From: Shouchella clausii | GTDB taxonomy: Bacteria > Bacillota > Bacilli > Bacillales > Bacillaceae_D | NCBI RefSeq assembly: GCF_002250115.1 | Contig: NZ_CP019985.1 | Location: forward strand, 620,001 to 684,000 | DNA length: 64,000 nt | Direction of reading: 5' to 3' | Part shown: positions 44,112 through 53,474 of the stretch, one piece after another | How the letters are laid out: each line of letters starts with the position of its first letter | Position numbering within the stretch: position 1 is the stretch's first letter | Made by a program: the position numbers and the translations under genes | The notes under the pieces: generated by a model | Seen by the model: only the letters and a program-made list of their open reading frames with translations | What the model was told of the DNA's origin: nothing | Database searches by the model: none

Positions 44112-44981
44112 TTATGATTGCTCTTGTTGCCACTGGCAGATGTAATCGATAAAATGCCTAACCACTGCCAGCTTTGCTGCCTCCCTGCTCGCTAATAACC
44201 ATGTCCGACGCAAAAGTGGGGACCTGTCCAAATAGTAGAGTGGCTCTATGTAAAGCTGGTCTTTTTCTGAAAGGGAGATTCCCGGCACAATCGCGTATCC
44301 AAGCCCGTGTTTGACCATTTCCTTGCATGTTTCAAATCGGTCTAAATCCATTTCCGTGTACGGCGGCTCCTCAAATCGGTCGTTCCACCAATGCTGAATC
44401 GTATCTTTAAGCGAACTGTCTGTCCGGTAACTTAAATACGGCTTCTCAGGCAATGTGCCCAGTTCGAGCTTTTCCTTCGAAATGAGCGCCAGCTGTTCTT
44501 CTCCAAGTAGATGCTTTTCTCCTGGCCATGTAAAGTCACTGCGCAAAATACCAACATGGACGGAAGCGCTTTGCAAATGTTCTAATACTTGCGTACTCCA
44601 TCCTGTCCGGACTTGGAAACGAACATTGGGATAGTGGCTTGAAAACCCTTTGAGCACTTTTGGCAGTAAGTATTGGGCATAATTGCTTGATGCGCCAATG
44701 CGAAGCGTTCCGCTTACATGCTTTTGCATGTGCAGCAACTGGTCTTTTGTTTGTTGGATTTTCTCTAGCATTTCATTCGCGCATTCAGCAAGATATTCTC
44801 CTTCTGCCGTAAACCCGATCCCCTTTTTCGTTTTGAAAAACAGCTCCACTTGAAATTCCTGCTCCATTCGCTTTAATCGGTAACTCAAGGATGGCTGTGA
44901 AACAAATAGCTTTTCTGCCGTCTTGGTTAAATTTTTGTATTTATACAGCGCATTAATTAATTCCCAATCTTTTTGGTCCAT
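44112..44981 (-). CDS. LysR-family transcriptional regulator
   Basis: A 289-residue LysR protein. The HTH is NALYKYKNLTKTAEKLFVSQ and LSYRLKRMEQEFQVELFF, and the C-terminal periplasmic-binding fold follows (LRIGASSNYAQYLLPKVLKGF). It sits between the divergent transporter operon and the enzyme genes and probably activates both when the substrate, likely a tricarboxylate, binds. AAATATT-containing imperfect palindromes occur before both units (44057-44081 and 45021-45040). Confidence 0.88.
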   Translation of the reverse strand: MDQKDWELINALYKYKNLTKTAEKLFVSQPSLSYRLKRMEQEFQVELFFKTKKGIGFTAEGEYLAECANEMLEKIQQTKDQLLHMQKHVSGTLRIGASSNYAQYLLPKVLKGFSSHYPNVRFQVRTGWSTQVLEHLQSASVHVGILRSDFTWPGEKHLLGEEQLALISKEKLELGTLPEKPYLSYRTDSSLKDTIQHWWNDRFEEPPYTEMDLDRFETCKEMVKHGLGYAIVPGISLSEKDQLYIEPLYYLDRSPLLRRTWLLASREAAKLAVVRHFIDYICQWQQEQS

Positions 44982-45076
44982 TATGGGCCCCCCTTGCCGT
45001 TTTTGTGTGCCTATTATACATGATTATTAAAAATATTTATCGGATTTTATAGAATTCTACTATTTTACTTATGTTT

Positions 45077-45090
45077 TGCAATCGCTTACA
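45077..45090 (+). promoter_or_regulatory. cre-like site before the tct operon
   Basis: TGCAATCGCTTACA fits the cre consensus at 13 of 14 positions, 35 bp before the first transporter gene. Confidence 0.65.
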
Positions 45091-45124
45091 ATTCGATTCA
45101 AGACATTGCAAACGAGGTGAAAAA

Positions 45125-46249
45125 ATGAGAAAAACGGTTGGGCTCGCAATAGCCTATTCTGTATTATTGTTCGCAGCGGCAGGTTGTAATACGATTCAGG
45201 CAAATGACAAGCAGGCGGACAATGAGGGAAGCGAAGGGGCACTCTATGAAAATGAAGTGATCTCGTTTGTTGTCCCTTACCAGGCCGGCGGTGGTTCAGA
45301 TGTGTTTGCCCGCTTTATGGCCAACTACTTTTCTAAACATATCGAAGGCTCCCCCCGGGTTCAAGTGGAAAATATCCCTGGAGGAGGCAGCATCACAGGG
45401 ACCAATGAATATGCACTTTCGCGGCAAGCGAATGGACGAAATATTTTAACTACAAGTGCTTCCACCCATATTCCGTATATTCTCCAACAGCCATCTGTCA
45501 AGTACGACTTGTCGAAAATGACGCCAATCATTGGCGCTCCTACAGGTGGCGTTGTCTACACTTCTCCCGAAATAGCGGCATTAGGAATGGACGATCTTTC
45601 GAAACAGCAAGGGGAGCTTTTCTATGCCGGCATTTCGCCAACTGGGTTGGACCTTGTGACACTATTGTCGTTTGAAGTCCTTGGCCTTGACGTCAAAGCT
45701 GTGCTTGGCTATGAAGGCAAGGGGCCAGCCCGTGTCGCCTTTGAACAGGGGGAAAGCAACATTGACTACCAAACAACAACGGCCTATAAACGGAATGTCA
45801 TTCCTTTAGTCGAAGAAGGCAGCGCTGTCCCCCTTTACAGCCTTGGACAAATGAGTGAAGACGGTGATTTGGTGAGAGATCCCCAGTTCCCGGAGTTGCC
45901 CACGATTGAAGAAATCCATTATGACCTATACGGAACTGGACCAACAGGAGACGCGTGGGAAGCCTATAAACAATTTGTAGGCGCATCCTTTACGATGCAA
46001 AAAGTCATTTGGATCCATGAAGACGCACCGGAACAGCATCAACAGCTTTTGCACGCATCGATGGAAACACTTATTAAAGACGAACAATTCATGGCTCAGT
46101 CAGAGGAAATTTTGGAAAATTATCAGCCTTTAGTTGGTGAGGAGCTGCAAACAAGAATTGATTCGATGTTGACGATGTCCCCTGAGACATTAGAATGGGT
46201 TTCCCAATTTCTTTTAGATACCTATGATGTGGACATTACTAAACTTTGA
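45125..46249 (+). CDS. Tripartite tricarboxylate transporter substrate-binding lipoprotein (TctC)
   Basis: A 374-residue TctC/BugT-type binding protein. A signal peptide ends in the lipobox AAGC (Cys21). VPYQAGGGSDVFARFMANYF, VENIPGGGSITGTNEY and the large lobe with YAGISPTGLDLVTLL are family features. It captures a carboxylate outside the membrane for the TctAB channel encoded downstream. ATG 45125 follows GAGGTGA. Compared with most TctC proteins the mid-region insert is long. Confidence 0.9.
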   Translation: MRKTVGLAIAYSVLLFAAAGCNTIQANDKQADNEGSEGALYENEVISFVVPYQAGGGSDVFARFMANYFSKHIEGSPRVQVENIPGGGSITGTNEYALSRQANGRNILTTSASTHIPYILQQPSVKYDLSKMTPIIGAPTGGVVYTSPEIAALGMDDLSKQQGELFYAGISPTGLDLVTLLSFEVLGLDVKAVLGYEGKGPARVAFEQGESNIDYQTTTAYKRNVIPLVEEGSAVPLYSLGQMSEDGDLVRDPQFPELPTIEEIHYDLYGTGPTGDAWEAYKQFVGASFTMQKVIWIHEDAPEQHQQLLHASMETLIKDEQFMAQSEEILENYQPLVGEELQTRIDSMLTMSPETLEWVSQFLLDTYDVDITKL

Positions 46250-46326
46250 TTTAACACCCTTTTCCTTGCTCTATTTATTCAACTTTCTTTTGAAACGACA
46301 CCATCCATAAAAAGGAGGCGACTGCT

Positions 46327-47817
46327 ATGCTCGAAGCTGCATGGGAAGCATTGCTTATCGTGTTGCACCCATCTAGAATCGGCTTCATGTTTCTTGGCAT
46401 ATTTATTGGTATTTTTGTAGGACTTCTCCCAGGTTTAAGCGGAACGGTAGGCATGTCCTTGCTGCTGCCCTTTGTGTTTGGCCTCGACCCATTTGTCGGC
46501 ATGGCCTTGCTGATTGGCATGGTTGCTGTTGTCCATACGGGCGATACATTCCCGTCTATCTTGCTTGGCATTCCCGGCACTTCAGGGTCCCAAGCAACGA
46601 TCATGGACGGTTTTCCTTTAGCCAAACAAGGGCAAGCCTCCCGGGCTATGGGAGCCTCATTCTTTTGTTCCATGGTAGGTGGCGTAATTGGCGGCCTTGC
46701 CCTTTATTTAACGATCCCGTTCGCCCGCCCGCTTATCTCTGCTTTTAGTTCGCCAGAGTTATTTATGTTGACGATGCTAGGACTTAGCATGGCTGGGCTG
46801 CTTGCTGGCAAATCGCCGATGAAAGGGATTATTTCAGGACTGCTCGGCTTGCTGATTGGCTCAATCGGCAGCGCCCCAGCTGTCGCAGAATACCGCTACA
46901 CATTTGGATCACTTTATTTATCAAACGGCGTCTCTTTGCCTGTTGTGGCATTAGCGATTTTTGCTTTCCCGATTATGATCACGATGTTGACCAACAAAGG
47001 CGCCGTTTCTAATCATGGACCTTTAAAAAGAGGCGTTTTGACAGGGGTTATGGACGCGCTGCGCAACAAATTCCTTGTATTTCGCAGCGCTGTTATCGGT
47101 ACGTTGATTGGTTTTGTTCCAGGACTTGGAGGCAGTGTTGTTGACTGGATTGCTTATGGCGCTGCCCAAAAAACAGTCAAAGGAAATTCATTTGGAAAAG
47201 GCGACATTCGCGGCGTCATTGCTCCGGAGAGCGCCAACAATGCCAAAGAAGGCGGTTCCCTTGTGCCAACGCTTTTATTTGGCATCCCTGGCTCTGGGAC
47301 GACAGCGATTTTGCTAGGCGGGCTCACCTTAATGGGCTTGGAGGCAGGGCCACGAATGCTTGGCGCCGATTTGCCGGTAACGTTATCGATTGTATGGACG
47401 CTCGTTTTTGCCAATATTTTTGGCGCACTGCTGTGCATGCTGCTTATCCGGCCAATCTCCAAGATTAGCATGGTGCCTGGAGAAAAAATTGTCCCGTTTC
47501 TCGTCGTCCTGCTTGTACTAGGCGCTTACCAATCGAACTTCTCATGGGGCGATCTCATTGTTTTCGTCGCCATTGGCCTCCTAGGCTACGTGATGACGAT
47601 TCTAGATTGGCCGCGCCCGCCGCTCTTAATTGGGTTTGTCCTTGCTTTGAGTGCTGAGCGCTATTATTGGATATCGATTGAGCGGTACGGTTGGTCGTGG
47701 ATGAGCAATCCACTTGTCATTGCCCTTGCTCTATTTATTGTTCTATTGTTGTCAGGCGGGGCGATTATGAAAAAGTTTAGTAAATCCGTTGAGTCAGGAA
47801 AAGGGGTCTCCTCATGA
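46327..47817 (+). CDS. Tripartite tricarboxylate transporter large subunit (TctA)
   Basis: A 496-residue membrane protein with about 11-12 helices. GIFVGLLPGLSGTVGMSLLLPF, GDTFPSILLGIPGTSGSQATIMDGFPLAKQG (read in parts) and FVPGLGGSVVDW are TctA signature loops. It is the sodium- or proton-coupled channel for citrate-like acids. AAGGAGG lies 9 bases before the ATG, and the stop overlaps the TctB start by four bases. Confidence 0.94.
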   Translation: MLEAAWEALLIVLHPSRIGFMFLGIFIGIFVGLLPGLSGTVGMSLLLPFVFGLDPFVGMALLIGMVAVVHTGDTFPSILLGIPGTSGSQATIMDGFPLAKQGQASRAMGASFFCSMVGGVIGGLALYLTIPFARPLISAFSSPELFMLTMLGLSMAGLLAGKSPMKGIISGLLGLLIGSIGSAPAVAEYRYTFGSLYLSNGVSLPVVALAIFAFPIMITMLTNKGAVSNHGPLKRGVLTGVMDALRNKFLVFRSAVIGTLIGFVPGLGGSVVDWIAYGAAQKTVKGNSFGKGDIRGVIAPESANNAKEGGSLVPTLLFGIPGSGTTAILLGGLTLMGLEAGPRMLGADLPVTLSIVWTLVFANIFGALLCMLLIRPISKISMVPGEKIVPFLVVLLVLGAYQSNFSWGDLIVFVAIGLLGYVMTILDWPRPPLLIGFVLALSAERYYWISIERYGWSWMSNPLVIALALFIVLLLSGGAIMKKFSKSVESGKGVSS

Positions 47818-48254
47818 CAAAAGACTTACTTAATATTGGTTTTACTAGTTTTTTGATGCTTGTTTTTGGATTCGCTGTTTTTGGCGCTTTGCAATTTTCA
47901 CGGTTGGCACAGTTTTTTCCACTGTATGTTTCGATTGCTGGAACCGTTTGTACAGCGATTTACTTAGTTGTTTTAATTATCCGTTATCGAAAAGAAAACG
48001 CATCAAGTTCAAGAGTGGTCGTTTCTATCGCCCGGCCACTACGCTATATGGCGTGGCTTCTTGGCTACATTGCCTTCATTTATCTTGTAGGCATGTTGAT
48101 TGCCACTTCTCTGTTTCTCGTCGCTTTCTTGATGTTTGAATCGAAAATGCCATTTATCAAGACTGCCCTTTCTGTCGCCATCGTACTGATCGGAATTTCA
48201 GCCGCTAGCTCCCTGCTCGGTGTTTACTGGCCGACAAACTTGCTTGGGCTGTAA
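47814..48254 (+). CDS. Tripartite tricarboxylate transporter small subunit (TctB)
   Basis: A 146-residue protein with four hydrophobic helices (TSFLMLVFGFAVFGALQF first, LGYIAFIYLVGMLIATSLFL in the third). TctB is poorly conserved, so the call leans on position between TctA and the isomerase gene and on size and topology. It overlaps TctA by four bases. Confidence 0.85.
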   Translation: MTKDLLNIGFTSFLMLVFGFAVFGALQFSRLAQFFPLYVSIAGTVCTAIYLVVLIIRYRKENASSSRVVVSIARPLRYMAWLLGYIAFIYLVGMLIATSLFLVAFLMFESKMPFIKTALSVAIVLIGISAASSLLGVYWPTNLLGL

Positions 48255-48282
48255 AAAAGAACAATAACCACTAGGAGTGAAA

Positions 48283-49440
48283 ATGATGAGAGAATATGAA
48301 CGCATACGCGCTGCCATTATTCGCGGCGGCACAAGCAAAGGTGTCTTTATTTTGCAAAACGAGCTGCCAGAAGACCCTAAAGTCCGCGACCAAGTCATCC
48401 TATCCATATACGGCCAGGACGCACGGCAAATCGATGGCCTTGGCGGAGCAGACGCCTTAACAAGCAAGTTTGCGATGGTCCGTCCGTCTCCTTTGTCAGC
48501 AGCTGACATTGAGTATACATTTGGCCAAGTGGGGATTGGCACTGGTCATATCGATTACAATACCAATTGCGGGAACATCCTTAGCGGCGTTGGCCCGTTT
48601 GCCGTCGACGAAGGGCTTGTTTGCGTGACAGAACCCTATACAAAAGTTCGTATCCATAACACCAATACAGATCGGATCATCATCGCCCATGTGCCCGTAG
48701 AAAACGGCCGCGCCAAGCAAGTGGGGAACTTTCATATTGACGGCGTCCCCGGCGGCGGCGCTAAAATTATGCTTGATTTTCAAAACGCTGCTGGAGCAAA
48801 AACAGGTGCCCTGTTTCCAACAGGCGCACGAAAGGATTGGCTTGATTGTTCATATGGCAAAATTGCAACGAGCATTGTCGATGTTACTACGCCAGTCGCT
48901 TTTATAAACGCTTCTGATGTAGGAATGACAGGAGTAGAACTTCCTGAGCAGCTGACTCAAGAGCAACTGTTTCTGCTTGAGGAAATACGGGGCGCAGCGG
49001 CAACGAAATTAGGTTTTGTTGCCCAACCGTCAGACGCTGCCCGTTTGACCCCTGCAAGCCCGAAATTGATCATCGTTTCAGAAGCAGAAGAATACGAAAC
49101 AGCTGCCAGGCAAACTGTTCATAAGGCAAATATTGATTTCGTCGGCCGGGCGATGTCGATGCAACAGATGCATAAAACATTTCCTGTCACAGGCGGGCTG
49201 TGCACTGCTGTTGCTTCTAAACTACAGGGCACTGTCGTCCACGAATGCTGTTCTGATCATGCTCAAAATGAGGAAACTGTCCGTGTCGGACACCCTTCTG
49301 GCACAATGGAGTTTCATGTGTCCGTCAAAGAAGCAAAAGACATCGAACCAACGATTGAAAAAGCAGCTGTCGCCAGGACGGCACGGCGTATAATGGAAGG
49401 ATTTGCGTACGCACCCGCTGCTTTGTTTTGGGGGCACTGA
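48283..49440 (+). CDS. PrpF-like isomerase (aconitate isomerase/methylaconitate family)
   Basis: A 385-residue PrpF protein of the diaminopimelate-epimerase fold. IRAAIIRGGTSKGVFILQNELP, DGLGGADALTSKFAMV, DYNTNCGNILSGVGPFAV and GVPGGGAKIMLDF are landmarks; Cys in NCGN is the expected catalytic residue. PrpF-like enzymes isomerise double bonds or cis/trans forms of tricarboxylates (2-methylaconitate, aconitate, oxalomesaconate). It ends the tct operon. AGGAG at 48273 fits ATG 48283 or 48286. Confidence 0.9.
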   Translation: MMREYERIRAAIIRGGTSKGVFILQNELPEDPKVRDQVILSIYGQDARQIDGLGGADALTSKFAMVRPSPLSAADIEYTFGQVGIGTGHIDYNTNCGNILSGVGPFAVDEGLVCVTEPYTKVRIHNTNTDRIIIAHVPVENGRAKQVGNFHIDGVPGGGAKIMLDFQNAAGAKTGALFPTGARKDWLDCSYGKIATSIVDVTTPVAFINASDVGMTGVELPEQLTQEQLFLLEEIRGAAATKLGFVAQPSDAARLTPASPKLIIVSEAEEYETAARQTVHKANIDFVGRAMSMQQMHKTFPVTGGLCTAVASKLQGTVVHECCSDHAQNEETVRVGHPSGTMEFHVSVKEAKDIEPTIEKAAVARTARRIMEGFAYAPAALFWGH

Positions 49441-49555
49441 TCGGTAAAAGGATTTAAAGGTATATAGACGCTGAAGCAAATCAATTAGACGGAATAACAT
49501 CATATCTCCCTCATGAGTAGAACACTACTCCAACAAAGACAACGCAAAGCAATCA

Positions 49556-49590
49556 AGCACCTAAAGCATTACGTTTTGGGTGCTTTCCCT
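49556..49590 (+). terminator. Intrinsic terminator after the PrpF-like gene
   Basis: AAGCACCTAAA and TTTTGGGTGCTT pair across a short loop and are followed by TCCCTTTTCC. The gap 49441-49734 otherwise holds only the next promoter. Confidence 0.75.
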
Positions 49591-49622
49591 TTTCCAACAT
49601 TGCAATTGAGTTTTTTACCCAC

Positions 49623-49664
49623 TTGACAATTAGCTCTTTCCCATATATGGTTAACTACATAACC
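49623..49664 (+). promoter_or_regulatory. Promoter and GGTTA-N6-TAACC operator of the ytrA-type operon
   Basis: TTGACA (49623-49628), a 17-base spacer and TATGGT (49646-49651) form the promoter. GGTTA and TAACC (49649-49664) make a palindrome on the -10 and start region, with a further CTAACC copy just downstream. It is a likely binding site for the GntR/YtrA repressor encoded next. Confidence 0.65.
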
Positions 49665-49734
49665 AACTAACCAAATAACAAACCCCTACTGCCCATCTTC
49701 ATGCTCTCTACCATCCCGAGAAAGGAGGGATCAC

Positions 49735-50109
49735 ATGAAATCTTCACTTGATGAAAACAAACCCATCTTTCAACAAATACGAGAGATGATTGAAGATGAC
49801 ATTGTGAATGGCACACTGACAGAAGAAGCACAAGTCCCGTCAACGAACCAGCTAGTGGCTGCTTATCAAATCAATCCAGCAACGGTTTTAAAAGGATTCA
49901 ACCAATTGGTTGACAATGGCATTTTGTACAAGAAAAGAGGCGTTGGCATGTTCGTCAAAAGCGGAGCCAGAAGCAAGCTTATTAAGAAGCGCAAACAGGC
50001 ATTTAAAGAAAGTTATGTCCGCAGCATGCTGCAAGAAGCGCGAAAACTTGGCATTACTGACGGAGAATTACACGAAATGATTAAGTCGATAGGAGGAGAA
50101 ATGGAATGA
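49735..50109 (+). CDS. GntR-family regulator, YtrA subfamily
   Basis: A 124-residue protein with a GntR winged helix (KPIFQQIREMIEDDIVNGTL, PSTNQLVAAYQINPATVLKGF, RGVGMFVKSG) and only a short helical tail instead of an effector domain. That is the YtrA subfamily, whose members usually repress an ABC exporter in the same operon. The ABC ATPase start overlaps its stop by four bases. Confidence 0.9.
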   Translation: MKSSLDENKPIFQQIREMIEDDIVNGTLTEEAQVPSTNQLVAAYQINPATVLKGFNQLVDNGILYKKRGVGMFVKSGARSKLIKKRKQAFKESYVRSMLQEARKLGITDGELHEMIKSIGGEME

Positions 50110-50990
50110 TCGACCCTGTGATTGAAGCGAAACAGCTGACGCTACGTATATCGGACAAAACGATTATTGACAATGTCTCATTTACGCTTGAACAGAACAA
50201 AATCTATGGATTGCTTGGCCGAAATGGCGCGGGGAAAACGACGCTATTGTCCTTGTTGGCAGGATTCCGAAACCCGACAAGTGGAGCGATTACCGTAAAT
50301 GGCGAGGACGTGTTTGAGAATGGAGCGATTGTTGAAAACATCAGCTTTATCCGCGATGTCAAAATGGATTCAGATTCAGATCGATTAGAGGATTATTTAA
50401 AAGGCGTTGCCCTCTTTCGTCCCCATTTTGATTGGGAGTATGCAATGAACCTTGTTGAACGGTTTAAACTGCCTATTGATTCGCCGATGAATGAATTATC
50501 ACGGGGGATGCAATCTGCCGCCCATGTCATAATCGGACTAGCAAGCCGGGCTCCGATTACGATCTTTGACGAAGCTTATTTAGGAATGGACGCGCCGGCT
50601 CGGGACATTTTCTATAAAGAAGTGCTCAATGAATATATGGAACATCCGAGAACGATCATCCTGTCCACACACCTTATTTCTGAAGTGGCTTCGATGCTAG
50701 AAGACGTCCTCATTCTACATCAAGGTTCCCTCATGCTCCATGATCGTACAGAGTCATTGTTGTCTAGGGGAACGACAATTACGGGCGATACCGCAGCGGT
50801 TGATGGATTTACACGAGGAAAGAAAGTACTAAATGAACAGACACTAGGACAGACAAAATCGGCGATGGTCTACGGAGAGTTAACTGAAACAGAGAGATCA
50901 CAGGCCGAACGACAAGGTTTGCAAATTGGCCCAGTTGCTTTGCAAGAACTATTTATCCATTTGACAGGGGAGGAGGGGCATAATGAATAA
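50106..50990 (+). CDS. ABC transporter ATP-binding protein (YtrB/EcsA-like)
   Basis: A 294-residue ATPase. Walker A is GLLGRNGAGKTT, and Walker B with the following D-loop is ITIFDEAYLGMD. The signature motif is degenerate (LSRGMQSAAHV in place of LSGGQ), as in other YtrB-type subunits. The C-terminal 70 residues after the H-loop (STHLISEVA) are an accessory domain. It pairs with the permease downstream (8-base overlap). YtrA-linked ABC exporters respond to cell-wall antibiotics in Bacillus; the substrate here is unknown. Confidence 0.88.
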   Translation: MIDPVIEAKQLTLRISDKTIIDNVSFTLEQNKIYGLLGRNGAGKTTLLSLLAGFRNPTSGAITVNGEDVFENGAIVENISFIRDVKMDSDSDRLEDYLKGVALFRPHFDWEYAMNLVERFKLPIDSPMNELSRGMQSAAHVIIGLASRAPITIFDEAYLGMDAPARDIFYKEVLNEYMEHPRTIILSTHLISEVASMLEDVLILHQGSLMLHDRTESLLSRGTTITGDTAAVDGFTRGKKVLNEQTLGQTKSAMVYGELTETERSQAERQGLQIGPVALQELFIHLTGEEGHNE

Positions 50991-51678
50991 AAGCACACTT
51001 GTTGCCAAGGCGACATTGCATACGTTTGTGAAATGGAGTAAATGGTATACGGCAATGTTTATTGGCATCTTTCTCGTTATTGTCGTTTTGCTCAATCACC
51101 TATCAACATATGACTGGTCCCTTTTGCAAGGCTATCTGCAATCCACGCGGATTTTCTTTTTGATTCTTGGTTTGATGTCTATGAGGGGCTTCTTAGAATA
51201 TTTTGTATCGAACGGCGTTACGCGCAAAGACTATTTTAAAGGCTTGGCGTCAGCCAGCGCGCGCTTGGCCATTGTAATGACCATAGCTGGACTTATTTTT
51301 TACGGCCTGGAACGGCTCGTCTACTTCGTTGCCGGTTGGGAATTCAGTCATGCTTGGCCCTTTATGGAACAATCGCTTTTCATCCAAACTTTAGCGATGC
51401 TTTCGACTTTTTTCCTGTTCTACTTGTTAGGTTGGTTCATTAGCGCCGGGTACTATAAGTTTAACCCTTATGCTGGTTTTGGCATCGTCATGCTTTGTGT
51501 TGGAGTCGTCATTGTCCACAACCGCTTTTGGGGTTTAGACGTGCCAGATCCCGTGCTTATTTGGAGCAATGGCCTTTCGTCTTCTCCCTTTTTCTCCGTT
51601 CTTTTAAGTACAGCGTTCATTGCTGGTTTGCTATGGTTGCTGCGACAGATGACGAAAAATATGGAAATCACCGCTTGA
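50983..51678 (+). CDS. ABC transporter permease of the YtrA-type unit
   Basis: A 231-residue polytopic protein with six hydrophobic segments and no long extracellular domain. It starts within the end of the ATPase gene, with GGGGAGGAGGGG as ribosome site. I do not recognise a closer family; its role as permease is inferred from topology and operon position. Confidence 0.8.
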   Translation: MNKSTLVAKATLHTFVKWSKWYTAMFIGIFLVIVVLLNHLSTYDWSLLQGYLQSTRIFFLILGLMSMRGFLEYFVSNGVTRKDYFKGLASASARLAIVMTIAGLIFYGLERLVYFVAGWEFSHAWPFMEQSLFIQTLAMLSTFFLFYLLGWFISAGYYKFNPYAGFGIVMLCVGVVIVHNRFWGLDVPDPVLIWSNGLSSSPFFSVLLSTAFIAGLLWLLRQMTKNMEITA

Positions 51679-51693
51679 CTTCTCTCTGGCATA

Positions 51694-51740
51694 AAAAGAA
51701 GCCGCCACTAAGCGCAATGCTTATGGCAGCTTCTCTTTTT
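51694..51740. terminator. Bidirectional terminator between the ABC unit and cysI
   Basis: AGAAGC-CGCCA...TGGCA-GCTTCT arms pair, with an inner AAGC/GCTT pair, and A and T runs flank both sides. It touches the cysI stop at 51739. Confidence 0.8.
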
Positions 51741-53460
51741 ATTGATGGAAATCGGTTCCCGACTCGACTGCTTTTACATAGCCTTTGCGGATGACAAAAT
51801 CGCCAAAATGCTCGCCTTCTTCTCGTTCTTTCGCATAAGCAAATAAGATTGGTTCCAATGTTTCTAAGATTTCCGCCTCGCCGATATTTTCTTTGTACAT
51901 TTTGCTCAAGCGCTCCCCAGCAAATCCCCCGCCAAGATAAAGGTTATACTTACCTGGCGCTTTGCCAATAAAACCGATTTCGGCTAATGCAGCACGTGAG
52001 CAGCCATTAGGACAGCCAGCCATGCGGATGACGATGTCTTCGTCGCGGATGCCCGCCTCATCGAGGATAAACTCCAGTTTGTCAATGAGCGAAGGCAAGT
52101 ACCGTTCTGATTCAGCCATTGCTAAGCCACATGTCGGAAAAGCAACGCAAGCCATCGAGTTCCGACGCAATGCTGAGACATGTTGGCCATCTGTAAGCCG
52201 ATATGTTTCGACAATAGCTTGAATCGCTTTTTTCTTCGCTGCCGTTACGTTGCTAATAATTACATTTTGATTGCCAGTCAAACGAAATTCCCCTGTATGA
52301 ATCTTGGCAATCTCGCGCAAGCCAGTCATTAGTTGATAATCATCTGTATCTTGAATCCGGCCATTTTGGATAAATAACGTCAAATGCCAACGTCCTTTTA
52401 CTCCTTTGGTCCAGCCATACCGATCACCATTATGATCGAACTGAAAAGGGCGCGCTTCTCCAAGCTCCCAGCCAAGGCGAGCATGCAGCTCATTTTTTAA
52501 CCAGTCCAGACCATGGCGGTCAATCGTGTACTTAAATCGGGCATACTTCCGAACGGAACGGTTGCCATAATCCCGTTGAATCGTAATTAATTTTTCAGCA
52601 ACATCAATGATTTGTTGGGGCTCGCAAAAGCCAATGACACGGCCAAGTTGTGGGTAGGTTTTCGTATCGCCGTGGGTCATGCCCATGCCACCACCGCAAG
52701 CAATATTAAAGCCTACTAGCTTGCCCTCTTCCAAGATGGCGATAAAACCAATATCTTGTGAAAAGATATCGACATCATTTGCAGGTGGCACGGCAACGCC
52801 AATTTTAAATTTTCTTGGCAAATAAAGAGGTCCGTACATCGGTTCTACTTCATCTTGCTGAGGCGTGCCTGCAACTTTCTCTTCGTCAAGCCAAATTTCA
52901 TGATAAGCCCGTGTTTTTGGCAATAGCGCTTCACTCAGTTTTTTTGCCCAGTCGTAGACTTCACCATGGACTTCAGATTGGTACGGGTTGGGCGTGCTCA
53001 TCACATTTCGATTTACGTCGCCACAAGCGGCAATCGTATCCATTAAAGCAGCATTAATGCCTTGGATGTTTTTTTTCATATTCCATTTTAAAATGCCATG
53101 CATTTGGAATGTTTGCCGTGTCGTTAGCCGAAGCGTGCCGTTGCCGTAACGATGGGCCAGATCATCCATAGCCAGCCATTGTTTCGGTGTGGCGACACCT
53201 CCAGGAAGACGGACACGCACCATAAATTGATAGGCAGGCTCAAGCTTTTGTCGGCGCCGCTCATCACGCAAATCGCGGTCATCTTGCAAATAGCTGCCAT
53301 GGAATTTCATTAACCGGTTATCGTCGTCTGGGATGCCGGCGCTTAATGGTTCTTTTAATGACTCAGCTAAAGTGCCACGTAAATAATTGCTTTCTTCTTT
53401 AATGCGTTCGACATCACTAGGAGGTCCATCTTGTGTCGGTGCAAATTTTTGGTCTGCCAT
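51739..53460 (-). CDS. cysI: Assimilatory sulfite reductase hemoprotein subunit
   Basis: A 573-residue siroheme/4Fe-4S enzyme that reduces sulfite to sulfide with electrons from CysJ. The cluster and siroheme cysteines are in [16 protein letters not shown] and GCPNGCSRA near the C-terminus, and [12 protein letters not shown] and [13 protein letters not shown] are substrate-binding repeats. The ATG at 53460 is chosen because GGAGGAG lies 6 bases upstream. Last gene of the nine-gene operon, starting near the cysJ stop. Confidence 0.96.
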   Translation of the reverse strand: MADQKFAPTQDGPPSDVERIKEESNYLRGTLAESLKEPLSAGIPDDDNRLMKFHGSYLQDDRDLRDERRRQKLEPAYQFMVRVRLPGGVATPKQWLAMDDLAHRYGNGTLRLTTRQTFQMHGILKWNMKKNIQGINAALMDTIAACGDVNRNVMSTPNPYQSEVHGEVYDWAKKLSEALLPKTRAYHEIWLDEEKVAGTPQQDEVEPMYGPLYLPRKFKIGVAVPPANDVDIFSQDIGFIAILEEGKLVGFNIACGGGMGMTHGDTKTYPQLGRVIGFCEPQQIIDVAEKLITIQRDYGNRSVRKYARFKYTIDRHGLDWLKNELHARLGWELGEARPFQFDHNGDRYGWTKGVKGRWHLTLFIQNGRIQDTDDYQLMTGLREIAKIHTGEFRLTGNQNVIISNVTAAKKKAIQAIVETYRLTDGQHVSALRRNSMACVAFPTCGLAMAESERYLPSLIDKLEFILDEAGIRDEDIVIRMAGCPNGCSRAALAEIGFIGKAPGKYNLYLGGGFAGERLSKMYKENIGEAEILETLEPILFAYAKEREEGEHFGDFVIRKGYVKAVESGTDFHQ

Positions 53461-53474
53461 CATTTTCTCCTCCA

